NCBI GenBank assembly: GCA_030040295.1
Contig: JASHTZ010000425.1
Span: forward strand, 1 to 7,628
DNA: 7,628 nucleotides
Reading direction: 5' to 3'
Source: Terriglobia bacterium
GTDB lineage: Bacteria; Acidobacteriota; Terriglobia; UBA7540
Shown here: positions 1-6,387 of the stretch, one piece after another
Position numbering within the stretch: the stretch's first letter is position 1
Layout of the letters: the number at the start of each line of letters is the position of its first letter
The notes under the pieces: generated by a model
Databases searched by the model: none
Told to the model about the DNA's origin: nothing
The model's input: only the letters and a program-made list of their open reading frames with translations
Position numbers and translations under genes: made by a program

Positions 1-1738
1 TCTTGCGCGAAAGGTCGCCAAGTGCCACGGCGGTGGTAACCTCGGCGATGTTGCGCACCTGGCTGGTGAGATTCCCGGCCATGGAGTTGACGCTGTCGGT
101 CAGGTCCTTCCAGGTTCCCGCCACGCCGGGGACGTTGGCCTGGCCGCCCAGGCGGCCTTCCGTGCCCACTTCCCGCGCCACGCGCGTCACTTCGCCCGCG
201 AAGGCGTTGAGCTGGTCCACCATGGTATTGATCGTTTCCTTGAGCTGGAGAATTTCGCCGCTCACGTCCACGGTGATTTTCTTGGAAAGGTCGCCGGTGG
301 CAATGGCCGTGGACACCTCGGCAATGTTGCGCACTTGAGCCGTGAGGTTGTTGGCCATGGAGTTGACGCTGTCGGTCAGGTCTTTCCACGTGCCGGCCAC
401 GCCGCGGACATTGGCCTGGCCGCCCAGGCGGCCTTCCGTGCCCACTTCCCGCGCCACGCGCGTTACTTCGCCGGCAAAAGCGTTTAGCTGGTCCACCATC
501 GTGTTGATGGTTTCCTTCACTTGCAGAATCTCGCCGCTCACGTTTACGGTAATCTTGCGGGACAAGTCGCCGTTGGCAATGGCGGTGGAAACTTCCGCGA
601 TGTTGCGCACCTGGTTGGTCAGGTTGGACGCCATGAAGTTCACGTTATCGGTCAGGTCTTTCCACGTGCCCGCCACACCCGGCACCTGCGCCTGGCCGCC
701 CAGCTTGCCTTCCGTGCCCACTTCGCGCGCCACGCGGGTAACCTCCGAGGCGAAGGCGTTGAGCTGGTCCACCATGGTGTTGATTGTGTTCTTCAACTCC
801 AAAATCTCGCCTTGTACGTCAACGGTAATTTTGCGGGACAAATCGCCGCGCGCCACAGCCGTGGTGACGTCGGCAATGTTGCGCACCTGGGAGGTAAGGT
901 TATTGGCCATGGAGTTGACGCTGTCGGTCAGGTCTTTCCAGGTCCCGGCCACGCCGGGGACAATGGCTTGTCCGCCCAGCCGGCCCTCGGTTCCCACCTC
1001 CTGCGCCACTCGCGTTACTTCGCTGGCAAACGACCGCAACTGGTCCACCATGGTGTTGATGGCTTCTTTGAGCTGCTGAATCTCGCCCCGCACATCCACG
1101 GTGATTTTTTTGGAGAGGTCGCCGTTGGCCACGGCGATGGTGACGTCGGCGATGTTGCGCACCTGCGCCGTCAGGTTGCTGGCCATCAGGTTGACGTTCT
1201 CCGTCAGATCCTTCCAAACGCCGCTGACTTCGCGCACCTGCGCCTGGCCGCCCAGCTTGCCTTCCGTGCCCACTTCGCGCGCCACGCGGGTGACTTCCGA
1301 AGCGAAGGCATTAAGCTGGTCCACCATGGTGTTGATGGTGTTCTTGAGTTCCAGGATTTCGCCTCGCACATCGACGGTGATTTTGCGGGACAAATCGCCG
1401 CGCGCCACGGCCGTGGTGACGTCGGCAATGTTGCGCACCTGGGACGTAAGGTTATTGGCCATGGAATTGACGCTGTCGGTAAGGTCCTTCCAAGTGCCCG
1501 CCACGCCCGGCACCACCGCTTGGCCGCCCAACCGGCCGTCGGTGCCTACTTCGCGCGCTACGCGCGTCACTTCGCTGGCAAACGACCGCAACTGGTCCAC
1601 CATGGTGTTGATGGCTTCCTTGAGCTGGAGAATTTCACCCCGCACATCCACGGTGATTTTCTTGGAGAGGTCGCCGTTGGCCACGGCAATGGTGACGTCG
1701 GCGATGTTGCGCACCTGCGCCGTCAGGTTGTTGGCCAT
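1..1738 (-). repeat. In-gene tandem array, 276-nt period (seven poly-HAMP units, last one cut)
   Basis: The codon just before the NNL/SNL motif recurs on the minus strand at 1738, 1462, 1186, 910, 634, 358 and 82. Every step is exactly 276 nt, or 92 codons. In protein terms the units start at residues 204, 296, 388, 480, 572, 664 and 756. No insertion or deletion is seen between units, as expected if a continuous coiled-coil/HAMP register must be kept. The units differ mainly at a few positions per 92 residues. The unit upstream (about 112-203) is clearly more divergent and carries a small insertion near GRPLKGEF, so it marks the older N-terminal edge of the array. Confidence 0.95.
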
Positions 1739-2347
1739 GGAATTCACGCTGTCGGTCAGATCTTTCCACACACCGCTTACGCCGCGCACTTCGGCCTGTC
1801 CGCCCAGCTTTCCCTCCGTGCCCACTTCGCGCGACACGCGCGTGACTTCAGACGTGAACACCACAAGCTGTTGAATCATGGTGTTCACAATGTTGGCGGA
1901 GCGCAGAAATTCGCCCTTCAGCGGGCGGCCTTCGACTTCCAACGGGATGGTTTGCAGCAAATCGCCCTGGGCTACGGCGGAAACGGCGCGTGTGACCTCC
2001 GTGGTAGGCCACAGAAGGTCGTCAATCAGGGCGTTGGTGGAATTTTCCATTTCCCCCCACTCCCCGCCCAGCGGCTGGAAGCGCACGCGCTGGCTGGTTT
2101 GCCCCTTTTTTCCCACTGCCTGTCCGACGCGCTTGAGTTCGTCCGCCATCCGCATGTTGGCCGCGACGATTTCATTAAAGGTGTCGGCAATCTTGCCTTC
2201 GATTCCGGTCAGGTCGCCCGGCAGGCGCGCGGTGAAATCCCCGGCGCGAACCTTCTGAAGGGCCTGGAGCAGCGACTGTTTGGGAAGCGAAGCGCTGGGG
2301 GTGCCGCCGTTCCCCTTTGTGGAGGTCAAATTCTGGGTTGTTGCCAT
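1..2347 (-). CDS. Soluble poly-HAMP signalling protein, N-terminal part of a probable hybrid sensor histidine kinase (cut by left window edge)
   Basis: The minus-strand frame stays open from ATG at 2347 to the edge, giving 782 codons with no stop. The start is supported by GAGAGGA at 2354-2360, six bases upstream. Residues 1-110 hold no hydrophobic segment, so the protein is probably cytosolic. A divergent HAMP-like unit spans about 25-65 (with AGDF), a second about 70-110, and a third begins near 117 (AQGDL). From residue 204 onward, 92-residue units repeat. Each has a HAMP with GDLS, KITV and GEI followed by INTMVDQL, then a second half with [16 protein letters not shown] and WKDLTD, which resembles a divergent HAMP. 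Such alternating soluble HAMP arrays are known from Nik1/group III kinases and related bacterial hybrid kinases, where they pass signals by helix rotation or packing changes to a HisKA/HATPase core and receiver domains. Those output domains are outside the window, so 'kinase' is inferred. A HAMP-only or chemoreceptor-like output remains possible. Confidence 0.88.
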   Translation of the reverse strand, partial: MATTQNLTSTKGNGGTPSASLPKQSLLQALQKVRAGDFTARLPGDLTGIEGKIADTFNEIVAANMRMADELKRVGQAVGKKGQTSQRVRFQPLGGEWGEMENSTNALIDDLLWPTTEVTRAVSAVAQGDLLQTIPLEVEGRPLKGEFLRSANIVNTMIQQLVVFTSEVTRVSREVGTEGKLGGQAEVRGVSGVWKDLTDSVNSMANNLTAQVRNIADVTIAVANGDLSKKITVDVRGEILQLKEAINTMVDQLRSFASEVTRVAREVGTDGRLGGQAVVPGVAGTWKDLTDSVNSMANNLTSQVRNIADVTTAVARGDLSRKITVDVRGEILELKNTINTMVDQLNAFASEVTRVAREVGTEGKLGGQAQVREVSGVWKDLTENVNLMASNLTAQVRNIADVTIAVANGDLSKKITVDVRGEIQQLKEAINTMVDQLRSFASEVTRVAQEVGTEGRLGGQAIVPGVAGTWKDLTDSVNSMANNLTSQVRNIADVTTAVARGDLSRKITVDVQGEILELKNTINTMVDQLNAFASEVTRVAREVGTEGKLGGQAQVPGVAGTWKDLTDNVNFMASNLTNQVRNIAEVSTAIANGDLSRKITVNVSGEILQVKETINTMVDQLNAFAGEVTRVAREVGTEGRLGGQANVRGVAGTWKDLTDSVNSMANNLTAQVRNIAEVSTAIATGDLSKKITVDVSGEILQLKETINTMVDQLNAFAGEVTRVAREVGTEGRLGGQANVPGVAGTWKDLTDSVNSMAGNLTSQVRNIAEVTTAVALGDLSRK
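635..1738 (-). repeat. Two tandem 552-nt super-repeats (1187-1738 and 635-1186), each of two HAMP units
   Basis: Unit 1 (1463-1738) matches unit 3 (911-1186) at all but about 5 of 92 residues by hand alignment. Unit 2 (1187-1462) matches unit 4 (635-910) at all but about 7. Units 1 and 2 differ from each other at about 19. Diagnostic residues alternate: SKK, KEAIN and RSF in units 1 and 3; SRK, KNTIN and NAF in units 2 and 4. The DNA also agrees: a 50-nt stretch around 1415-1464 matches 863-912 with a single mismatch. This pattern indicates duplication or gene conversion of a two-unit block. Confidence 0.85.
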
Positions 2348-2353
2348 AACTTT

Positions 2354-2360
2354 TCCTCTC
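2354..2360 (-). promoter_or_regulatory. Ribosome binding site of the poly-HAMP gene
   Basis: Read on the minus strand the site is GAGAGGA, followed by AAAGTT and ATG. It fits the anti-Shine-Dalgarno well at a good distance and fixes the start of the poly-HAMP gene at 2347. Confidence 0.7.
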
Positions 2361-2551
2361 GCCTCAAAGTCAATCTTTTCAATCGTATGAGTAGTCGATT
2401 GCCCTTTCGGGAGGTTTTGCGGCACATCGCATCAGGGTTCGCCGAGTGGAAGTGATTTCCGGAGCAACAATCGGTGCGGCCCCCGGCCCCCTAGCCGACA
2501 AATCAAGGCGAGCCTTCAAACTTTATTCAATAGGCTTTTTCCCCAACCCTT

Positions 2552-2571
2552 GTTGGCGCACTAGCCGCAAC
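2552..2571. promoter_or_regulatory. Partial palindrome, possible operator
   Basis: The pattern is GTTGnnGCnnnnGCnnCAAC: six of ten symmetric positions match in a 20-nt box between two divergent genes. Its size and position would suit a dimeric regulator. This is a single copy and the match could be chance. Confidence 0.2.
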
Positions 2572-2718
2572 GCGCTCAAATTTCAAGCTTTTCCGAGCAT
2601 AGAAAAATGACCTGGGCCTGGCAATCGGGTAAAGACCTGACAAATAGAGTCATGAATTTCCGACTTGGCGAGGTTAGAAAGCTCAGCGACACTCATGGCA
2701 ATGTTCCCCTATCGCGGC

Positions 2719-2763
2719 GTGGGGAGAACGGCTCCCAGGGCGCACCCGGGGCTATCTCCCCAC
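2719..2763 (+). repeat. Strong inverted repeat / hairpin upstream of the PilZ gene
   Basis: GTGGGGAGA (2719-2727) is perfectly complementary to TCTCCCCAC (2755-2763). Inside, GCTCC (2731-2735) can pair with GGGGC (2748-2752) including one G-U pair, leaving a 12-nt loop and a small internal loop (3 against 2 nt). It ends 37 nt before the PilZ ATG, so it could fold in that gene's 5' leader. No T-run follows on either strand, so a standard intrinsic terminator is unlikely. An operator or an mRNA-stabilising leader is possible. Confidence 0.55.
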
Positions 2764-2790
2764 CCCTCCTCGCGCATGATTGGAACAGGT

Positions 2791-2794
2791 GGAG
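2791..2794 (+). promoter_or_regulatory. Ribosome binding site that decides the PilZ start
   Basis: GGAG at 2791-2794 lies six bases before ATG 2801. The alternative in-frame TTG at 2780 has no comparable site at a proper distance, so ATG 2801 is preferred. Confidence 0.6.
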
Positions 2795-2800
2795 ACAGAA

Positions 2801-3157
2801 ATGGAAGGGTCTACAACGGACCGTCATAGCGATCGGCCAGATGCACGGCGTGCGGATCGGGCCCCATCCGAATTTCAATTGTTAGCCATAACGCGAAAAG
2901 AGGGAAGAGAGACTGGACAAACAGTTTGGACGGTGAACATCTCGGAGGCGGGGGCAAGGATTAAATTCAAAGGGGTTCTCGTTCCGGGCCAGACCATTCA
3001 ACTTCTGCCGGATGAGGATTCGCGGAGCGCTTACCCTTGCCGGGTGGTTTGGTCCACTCCAGCGATGGCTGAGCGACTCGGCGAAGCAGGCTTGGAATTC
3101 AAAACACCCTGGAATGTTTCTCAGGCGCGCCTCGGCAGGAAATTTGCAGGAGCCTAG
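2801..3157 (+). CDS. PilZ domain protein (probable cyclic-di-GMP receptor)
   Basis: The product is 118 residues, the usual size of a stand-alone PilZ protein. The two c-di-GMP-binding signatures of the family are recognisable: an arginine pair in RxxxR spacing (R16-R20, within ARRADR) and NISEAG at 46-51, matching (D/N)xSxxG. A beta-barrel pattern follows, with RIKF, a GQTIQLL strand, RVVW at 81-84 and GEAGLEF at 94-100, all typical of PilZ. No signal peptide or membrane segment is present, so it should act in the cytosol, binding c-di-GMP and passing the signal to an unknown partner by protein contact. The gene stands alone: the poly-HAMP gene upstream is divergent, and 304 nt separate it from the next gene. 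An in-frame TTG at 2780 would add seven residues but lacks a good ribosome binding site. Confidence 0.82.
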   Translation: MEGSTTDRHSDRPDARRADRAPSEFQLLAITRKEGRETGQTVWTVNISEAGARIKFKGVLVPGQTIQLLPDEDSRSAYPCRVVWSTPAMAERLGEAGLEFKTPWNVSQARLGRKFAGA

Positions 3158-3176
3158 GATTTTCCCCCATCCCTCC

Positions 3177-3205
3177 TTGCCATTTTCCCGGAGTGCATAG
3201 ATATT
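3177..3205 (+). promoter_or_regulatory. Possible sigma-70-type promoter for the deacetylase-like gene
   Basis: TTGCCA (3177-3182, five of six to the -35 consensus) is followed after 17 nt by GATATT (3200-3205, four of six to the -10 consensus). The leader to TTG 3462 would be about 250 nt, which is long, and such matches arise by chance. Confidence 0.22.
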
Positions 3206-3446
3206 CGCCTGCGGCGTCGTTTGGGGTGTGTAGAAGCTACCTCTGTGCTGTAGATTTTCCTTTACGACCCACAAAGAACATACGCAAGTCGATGAAATCA
3301 ACCATCCGAATCATGGAGATACGACCGGAATGGAATGGCCCTTCGAATGCTCACTTCTTCGAGGCGTGTTTGCCGTGGTGGGCACTTTGAGAGAGTAGTT
3401 GCGCACTCAGCGATTCGAAGTCCTCACGCCATTAGCTCAAAACCCC

Positions 3447-3452
3447 AGGAAG
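3447..3452 (+). promoter_or_regulatory. Ribosome binding site supporting a TTG start
   Basis: AGGAAG ends nine bases before TTG 3462. An in-frame stop (TGA, 3453-3455) lies just upstream, so TTG 3462 is the first usable start. No in-frame ATG occurs until well inside the conserved domain. Confidence 0.5.
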
Positions 3453-3461
3453 TGAACTGAA

Positions 3462-4331
3462 TTGGATCCCCAAAGTCTGTTAGATTCAAATTCTTCTCCG
3501 CACCATTTTCAGGAGTTCCAGGAGAAGGAAGGGCGCGTTGAATCAGGCGCAACCAGAATCAAGCGCATTGTCACGACAAGCTGGGACGAAGGATCCCCGT
3601 ACGACCAGCAAGTTGCGAGACTCCTCGCCTCCCGGAAACTTACGGGCACGTTTTACATTCCCGTAAAGGGCTACCACAAGTCCTGCCGCAGGGATCTTGC
3701 GGACCTGCACATGCTCGATGGGCAGAGATTTGAAATCGGCGCTTTCGGAATCGCCCACCAGGACCTCTGCGCATGCGATTCCAAACAGCTCCCCCTGGAA
3801 ATCGAACGCTGCAAGGCCAGATTAGAGGATGACTTGGGCAAGGCAGTCTCCATGTTCGCCTACCCCCGGGGCCGGACTAATCGCCGCGTGATCACGACGC
3901 TGAGGAGCGCAGGGTACAAGGGTGCGCGGACAACCTCTCTGTCGGCTCGAGGTTTTAGCTTTGATCCTTTTCGCATGCCCATCTCTGCGCATGTCTACCC
4001 ATATTCCCGCTCCGAATACCTGCGAACGGTCGGGCAGACTCTGGACGTTCGTCGCGCGTGGATGTATGCCTCCCGGTACCGCCGTGCCAGCAACTGGGTT
4101 GAGTTCGCGAAGGTCATTTTTGATTCCGTCCTCCGCTCGGGCGGCATCTGGCACCTTTACGGGCGTTCCCAGGAGATTGAAGAACTTCGCCTTTGGGATG
4201 GATTGCGGGAGGTCTTGGACTACGCCGCCAACCGTCCCGGCGTGCTCTACGTTGCCAACGGTTCGCTGGTGAATTTGCAAGAAGCAAAGTTTGTGGGCGC
4301 AGAATCCTACGCCACGACACCCGCCGTCTAA
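3462..4331 (+). CDS. Polysaccharide deacetylase-like (NodB/CE4 fold) protein with altered active-site residues
   Basis: The 289-residue product matches the layout of the 'SWDDG' type of CE4/NodB-fold deacetylase: TTSWDEG at 38-44, a TGTFYIP strand at 61-67, FEIGAFGIAH at 90-99, MFAYPRGRTN at 131-140, DPFRMP at 168-173 and IWHLYGRSQEIEEL at 229-242. Family enzymes remove N- or O-acetyl groups from cell-wall or exopolysaccharide sugars using a metal held by Asp-His-His. Here the metal Asp of motif 1 appears as E43, the first His of HxxxH as F95, and the late 'GHSWE' motif reads GRSQE (R235). D42 and H99 remain. The frame is intact, which argues against plain decay. No signal peptide or membrane segment is visible. 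The start is TTG with AGGAAG upstream. The gene ends 19 nt from the convergent GH98-like gene. Fold assignment is firm; catalytic activity is doubtful. Confidence 0.82.
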   Translation: MDPQSLLDSNSSPHHFQEFQEKEGRVESGATRIKRIVTTSWDEGSPYDQQVARLLASRKLTGTFYIPVKGYHKSCRRDLADLHMLDGQRFEIGAFGIAHQDLCACDSKQLPLEIERCKARLEDDLGKAVSMFAYPRGRTNRRVITTLRSAGYKGARTTSLSARGFSFDPFRMPISAHVYPYSRSEYLRTVGQTLDVRRAWMYASRYRRASNWVEFAKVIFDSVLRSGGIWHLYGRSQEIEELRLWDGLREVLDYAANRPGVLYVANGSLVNLQEAKFVGAESYATTPAV

Positions 4332-4350
4332 CCACGAATTACTTTTCCAG

Positions 4351-6219
4351 TCAAAAGCCGACGGTCATCTCCACCGGGCCGTTGTGCTTTATCCGAATCT
4401 GCAGGCTTCCCGCCTTTGCATCCCATGACGTCGCGACAGTTTCCCGATCGGTCGAATATGTCATCGCAGGTTCCTTTCCGCCCGCCACACTCATCTGCAA
4501 CGTAGTAATTCGCATCCCAGCATCATCAGGATGAGTAACATAATTTCTCAGATAACTTGCCGCATTAAAAACCTCAGGCCGCGGCTCGTCAAAGATGTGG
4601 GTTTCCACCACATAGTTGTTCGCCTGGAGATAGAGCCTCCTCTCCTCCACTTTCACCAGCAAGAGGGAATGCGGTTGAAGCACTCCGGAAAGCTCAACCG
4701 CCGCAAGGTCAGGGGCGGGATGAAAACGAAAATCCTGAGCAATGTTCTGGTTTTCGTGCCAATTGGTTACAAACCACGCGTGGTCAATGTGAATGACCAA
4801 TGCCTGTCCCGTTGATTCCAGGAGATAAAGCTTGTCGAAATAGGCGCGCTCGCTTTCCGCGTCCGGAAATTCATGAGGGACAATAATATTCGGAAACAAC
4901 GAATGCGTCGCGGCGGGAGCGAGCTTGGGCAGCACCGGCAGGAAATAGTAGCGCCCCGTGCGCGGAAAGAGGTCAGGGGAAAGGTCATTCTTCATGATCA
5001 CTTCGTCGGGCGTGCTGCCCCCATAAAGCGGCCGGTAGAGCGCTTCGCCCGGCGCGTCGAGCTCCGTGCCCGGCGCGCCCGAATCCTGATAGGCAACCTT
5101 GATCTTTGCCCGCACCTGCTCGCGGTTGGGAATCAGGTTGTAATCAAGCGCAGCCTTCAGCAGCGGGTAGATGGCATTGTTCCACGCGGGCGTAAGGCGA
5201 AGTGTTCCGCTCGCGTCGCGAGTGGCCATGGCGTGCGCGGGCGATTCGAAACTGTAAACGGTGGCGCCGCCGGCCATTGCCAGCAGAACGTTTTGAGCAA
5301 AGAGAATGTCCGGGGAGGAGAGTTCGCTGCCCATTTCCCAGCCTTTGGTCACGGCGAATCCGGCGGCGAGATGGCGAGCGTAACCGCGCCGGCCTTTGCT
5401 GGGCGTGTAAGGCGCGCCGTATCCTTGTTCATACCACCACCAGTCCTCGGCGTTCAGTCCCCAGTTGGCGATTACCCCCGCTACCCACATTCCCATCACC
5501 AGCGAACGCGTTTCGTAGAATCGTCCCCACCCGTTGTTCTTGTCGGTCAGAACGACGCAGTCGCCATATTTCGAAATGGCGTCGGAAAGTTCCGGGTCGC
5601 GCCCCGCAATCGTGAAAATGTGGTCGCGCTCGTAGGGATAACCCATTTCCATCCAGTTCACCAGAGCACCGTGCTCGCCGCACAGTTTGATCAGATCGAT
5701 CAAGTACCTTCGCTCCGAAGCTGAGAAACCCGGCCCGCAAGTGAGCTCGCAGGAGCGGCAGCCGATCAGATTGGGGAACTGTTCAAGCCCGCGTGCGACG
5801 TTTTCGAGCAGCACTGGAGGGCCGTCGTCTTCATCGCCCTGCACAGCGAGAACTACGGGAATGCCCGCTTCATGGGCGCGTTCCAGGCCCGCGAAGAAAT
5901 CGGGCGTGGCTGAGGACACCTTCCGGTCACGATCGCCCGTGTACGCTTCCGCCGCGCAGTGAACGCGAAAGTCTGCCGGCAGCAGGCGCCACATCTCGAC
6001 GCCTTCTTCCACCATGAAAAGAGGATGCCTCGCCGAAATCTCGCGCCGCAGCGGTCTGCCGTTCTTCGCGGAGGCTGGGACTTGTGGTGCGGAAGCAACC
6101 TGCCCGAATAAGACAGATGTCGCCGCAGCCGTCCCCCCAAGCCCCAACAGTTCGAGCACGTCTCGCCGGTTAAGGCTGCGGTGGAGGAAAATCTCAGGAT
6201 GATTCCAGAAATCTCTCAT
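4351..6219 (-). CDS. Tat-exported glycoside hydrolase family 98-like protein
   Basis: From ATG 6219 the product has 622 residues. LNRRDVLELLG (16-26) followed by a small, apolar stretch to about 45 is a twin-arginine export signal. The body resembles the GH98 catalytic domain and its C-terminal beta domain: RREISARHPLF near 58-68, FPNLIGCRSCE (148-158), the helix RRYLIDLIKLCGEHG, VLTDKNNG (223-230), GLNAEDWWW (254-262), GWEMGSEL (293-300) and IPNREQVRAKIKV (363-375). By position, E158, D259 and E299 are candidates for the inverting catalytic acid and bases; this is inference. Known GH98 enzymes are endo-beta-galactosidases cutting blood-group glycans, and at least one is an endo-xylanase, so the substrate cannot be named. 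No carbohydrate-binding module is seen. An upstream ATG at 6282 would add 21 residues before the Tat motif. Neither start has a clear ribosome binding site. I prefer 6219 because it gives a normal Tat n-region. Confidence 0.78.
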   Translation of the reverse strand: MRDFWNHPEIFLHRSLNRRDVLELLGLGGTAAATSVLFGQVASAPQVPASAKNGRPLRREISARHPLFMVEEGVEMWRLLPADFRVHCAAEAYTGDRDRKVSSATPDFFAGLERAHEAGIPVVLAVQGDEDDGPPVLLENVARGLEQFPNLIGCRSCELTCGPGFSASERRYLIDLIKLCGEHGALVNWMEMGYPYERDHIFTIAGRDPELSDAISKYGDCVVLTDKNNGWGRFYETRSLVMGMWVAGVIANWGLNAEDWWWYEQGYGAPYTPSKGRRGYARHLAAGFAVTKGWEMGSELSSPDILFAQNVLLAMAGGATVYSFESPAHAMATRDASGTLRLTPAWNNAIYPLLKAALDYNLIPNREQVRAKIKVAYQDSGAPGTELDAPGEALYRPLYGGSTPDEVIMKNDLSPDLFPRTGRYYFLPVLPKLAPAATHSLFPNIIVPHEFPDAESERAYFDKLYLLESTGQALVIHIDHAWFVTNWHENQNIAQDFRFHPAPDLAAVELSGVLQPHSLLLVKVEERRLYLQANNYVVETHIFDEPRPEVFNAASYLRNYVTHPDDAGMRITTLQMSVAGGKEPAMTYSTDRETVATSWDAKAGSLQIRIKHNGPVEMTVGF

Positions 6220-6381
6220 GCCATTTGTGGTATTAATCGGATGCCTCGGTGCGCAGGTGCTGATGAGCGAAAACAGCCCCATGGGGCGGGCCGAGTCTGC
6301 GTGACCTCACTTACGCCTTGGCTCGCGACGCTCCTTGCTTGGTGTTGAGCGTGTAATGGCGGGTCGAATGCGGGGCAATGA
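6220..6381. other. Gap between the DUF362 and GH98-like genes
   Basis: These 162 nt separate two genes of the same direction. They may hold a promoter of the GH98-like gene or simply be an intra-operon spacer. Apart from the inverted repeat next to the DUF362 stop I see nothing distinct. If the GH98-like gene starts at 6282, the gap shrinks to 99 nt. Confidence 0.4.
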
Positions 6382-6387
6382 TTACAC
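6351..6387 (-). repeat. Short inverted repeat over the DUF362 stop codon
   Basis: GTGTAAT (6351-6357) and ATTACAC (6381-6387) are perfect complements with a 23-nt loop, and partial pairing continues outward (GAGC against CTCT/GC). The DUF362 TAA lies in one arm. There is no T-run, so it is at most a weak attenuator or mRNA end structure. Confidence 0.25.

Larger units (their letters stand above)
2361..2800. other. Divergent intergenic region between the poly-HAMP and PilZ genes
   Basis: This stretch must carry the promoters for the minus-strand poly-HAMP gene and the plus-strand PilZ gene. I could not pick a convincing -35/-10 pair for either. Notable contents are an AT-rich patch around 2513-2545, a partial palindrome at 2552-2571 and a strong inverted repeat at 2719-2763. 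An open frame of about 92 codons (2607-2885, plus) overlaps the PilZ start in another frame. It lacks a recognisable fold, so I do not call it a gene. Confidence 0.5.
3158..3461. other. Intergenic region between the PilZ and deacetylase-like genes
   Basis: I see no convincing gene here. A 65-codon frame opening with GTG at 3193 shows no recognisable features. A possible sigma-70-like promoter lies near the left end, and the Shine-Dalgarno for the next gene lies at the right end. No terminator hairpin with a T-run follows the PilZ stop. Confidence 0.45.

Noticed and set aside
1..1738. The regular 276-nt DNA repeats as a CRISPR, satellite or mobile element
   Set aside because: The repeats are continuous coding sequence with a whole-codon period and HAMP motifs, have no spacers, and stay in one frame throughout.
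521..2455. Plus-strand open frame of 644 codons opposite the poly-HAMP gene, plus several shorter plus-strand frames at 3-1874
   Set aside because: They mirror the HAMP repeats in antisense, with the same 276-nt period. They arise because stop codons are rare opposite this G/C-biased coding sequence. The minus-strand translation is a recognisable protein family; these are not.
2607..2885. Plus-strand open frame of 92 codons before the PilZ gene
   Set aside because: It runs through the hairpin, overlaps the PilZ start out of frame, has no clear ribosome binding site and matches no fold I recognise.
2882..3301. Minus-strand open frame of 139 codons over the PilZ gene
   Set aside because: Shadow of the PilZ coding sequence. 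The plus strand carries the RxxxR and NxSxxG signatures.
4332..4350. Shared bidirectional terminator between the converging genes
   Set aside because: Only 19 nt lie between the stop codons and I see no stem-loop with flanking A- or T-runs.
4873..5724. Plus-strand open frame of 283 codons inside the GH98-like gene
   Set aside because: Antisense shadow with Arg/Val-rich low-information translation and no domain signature.
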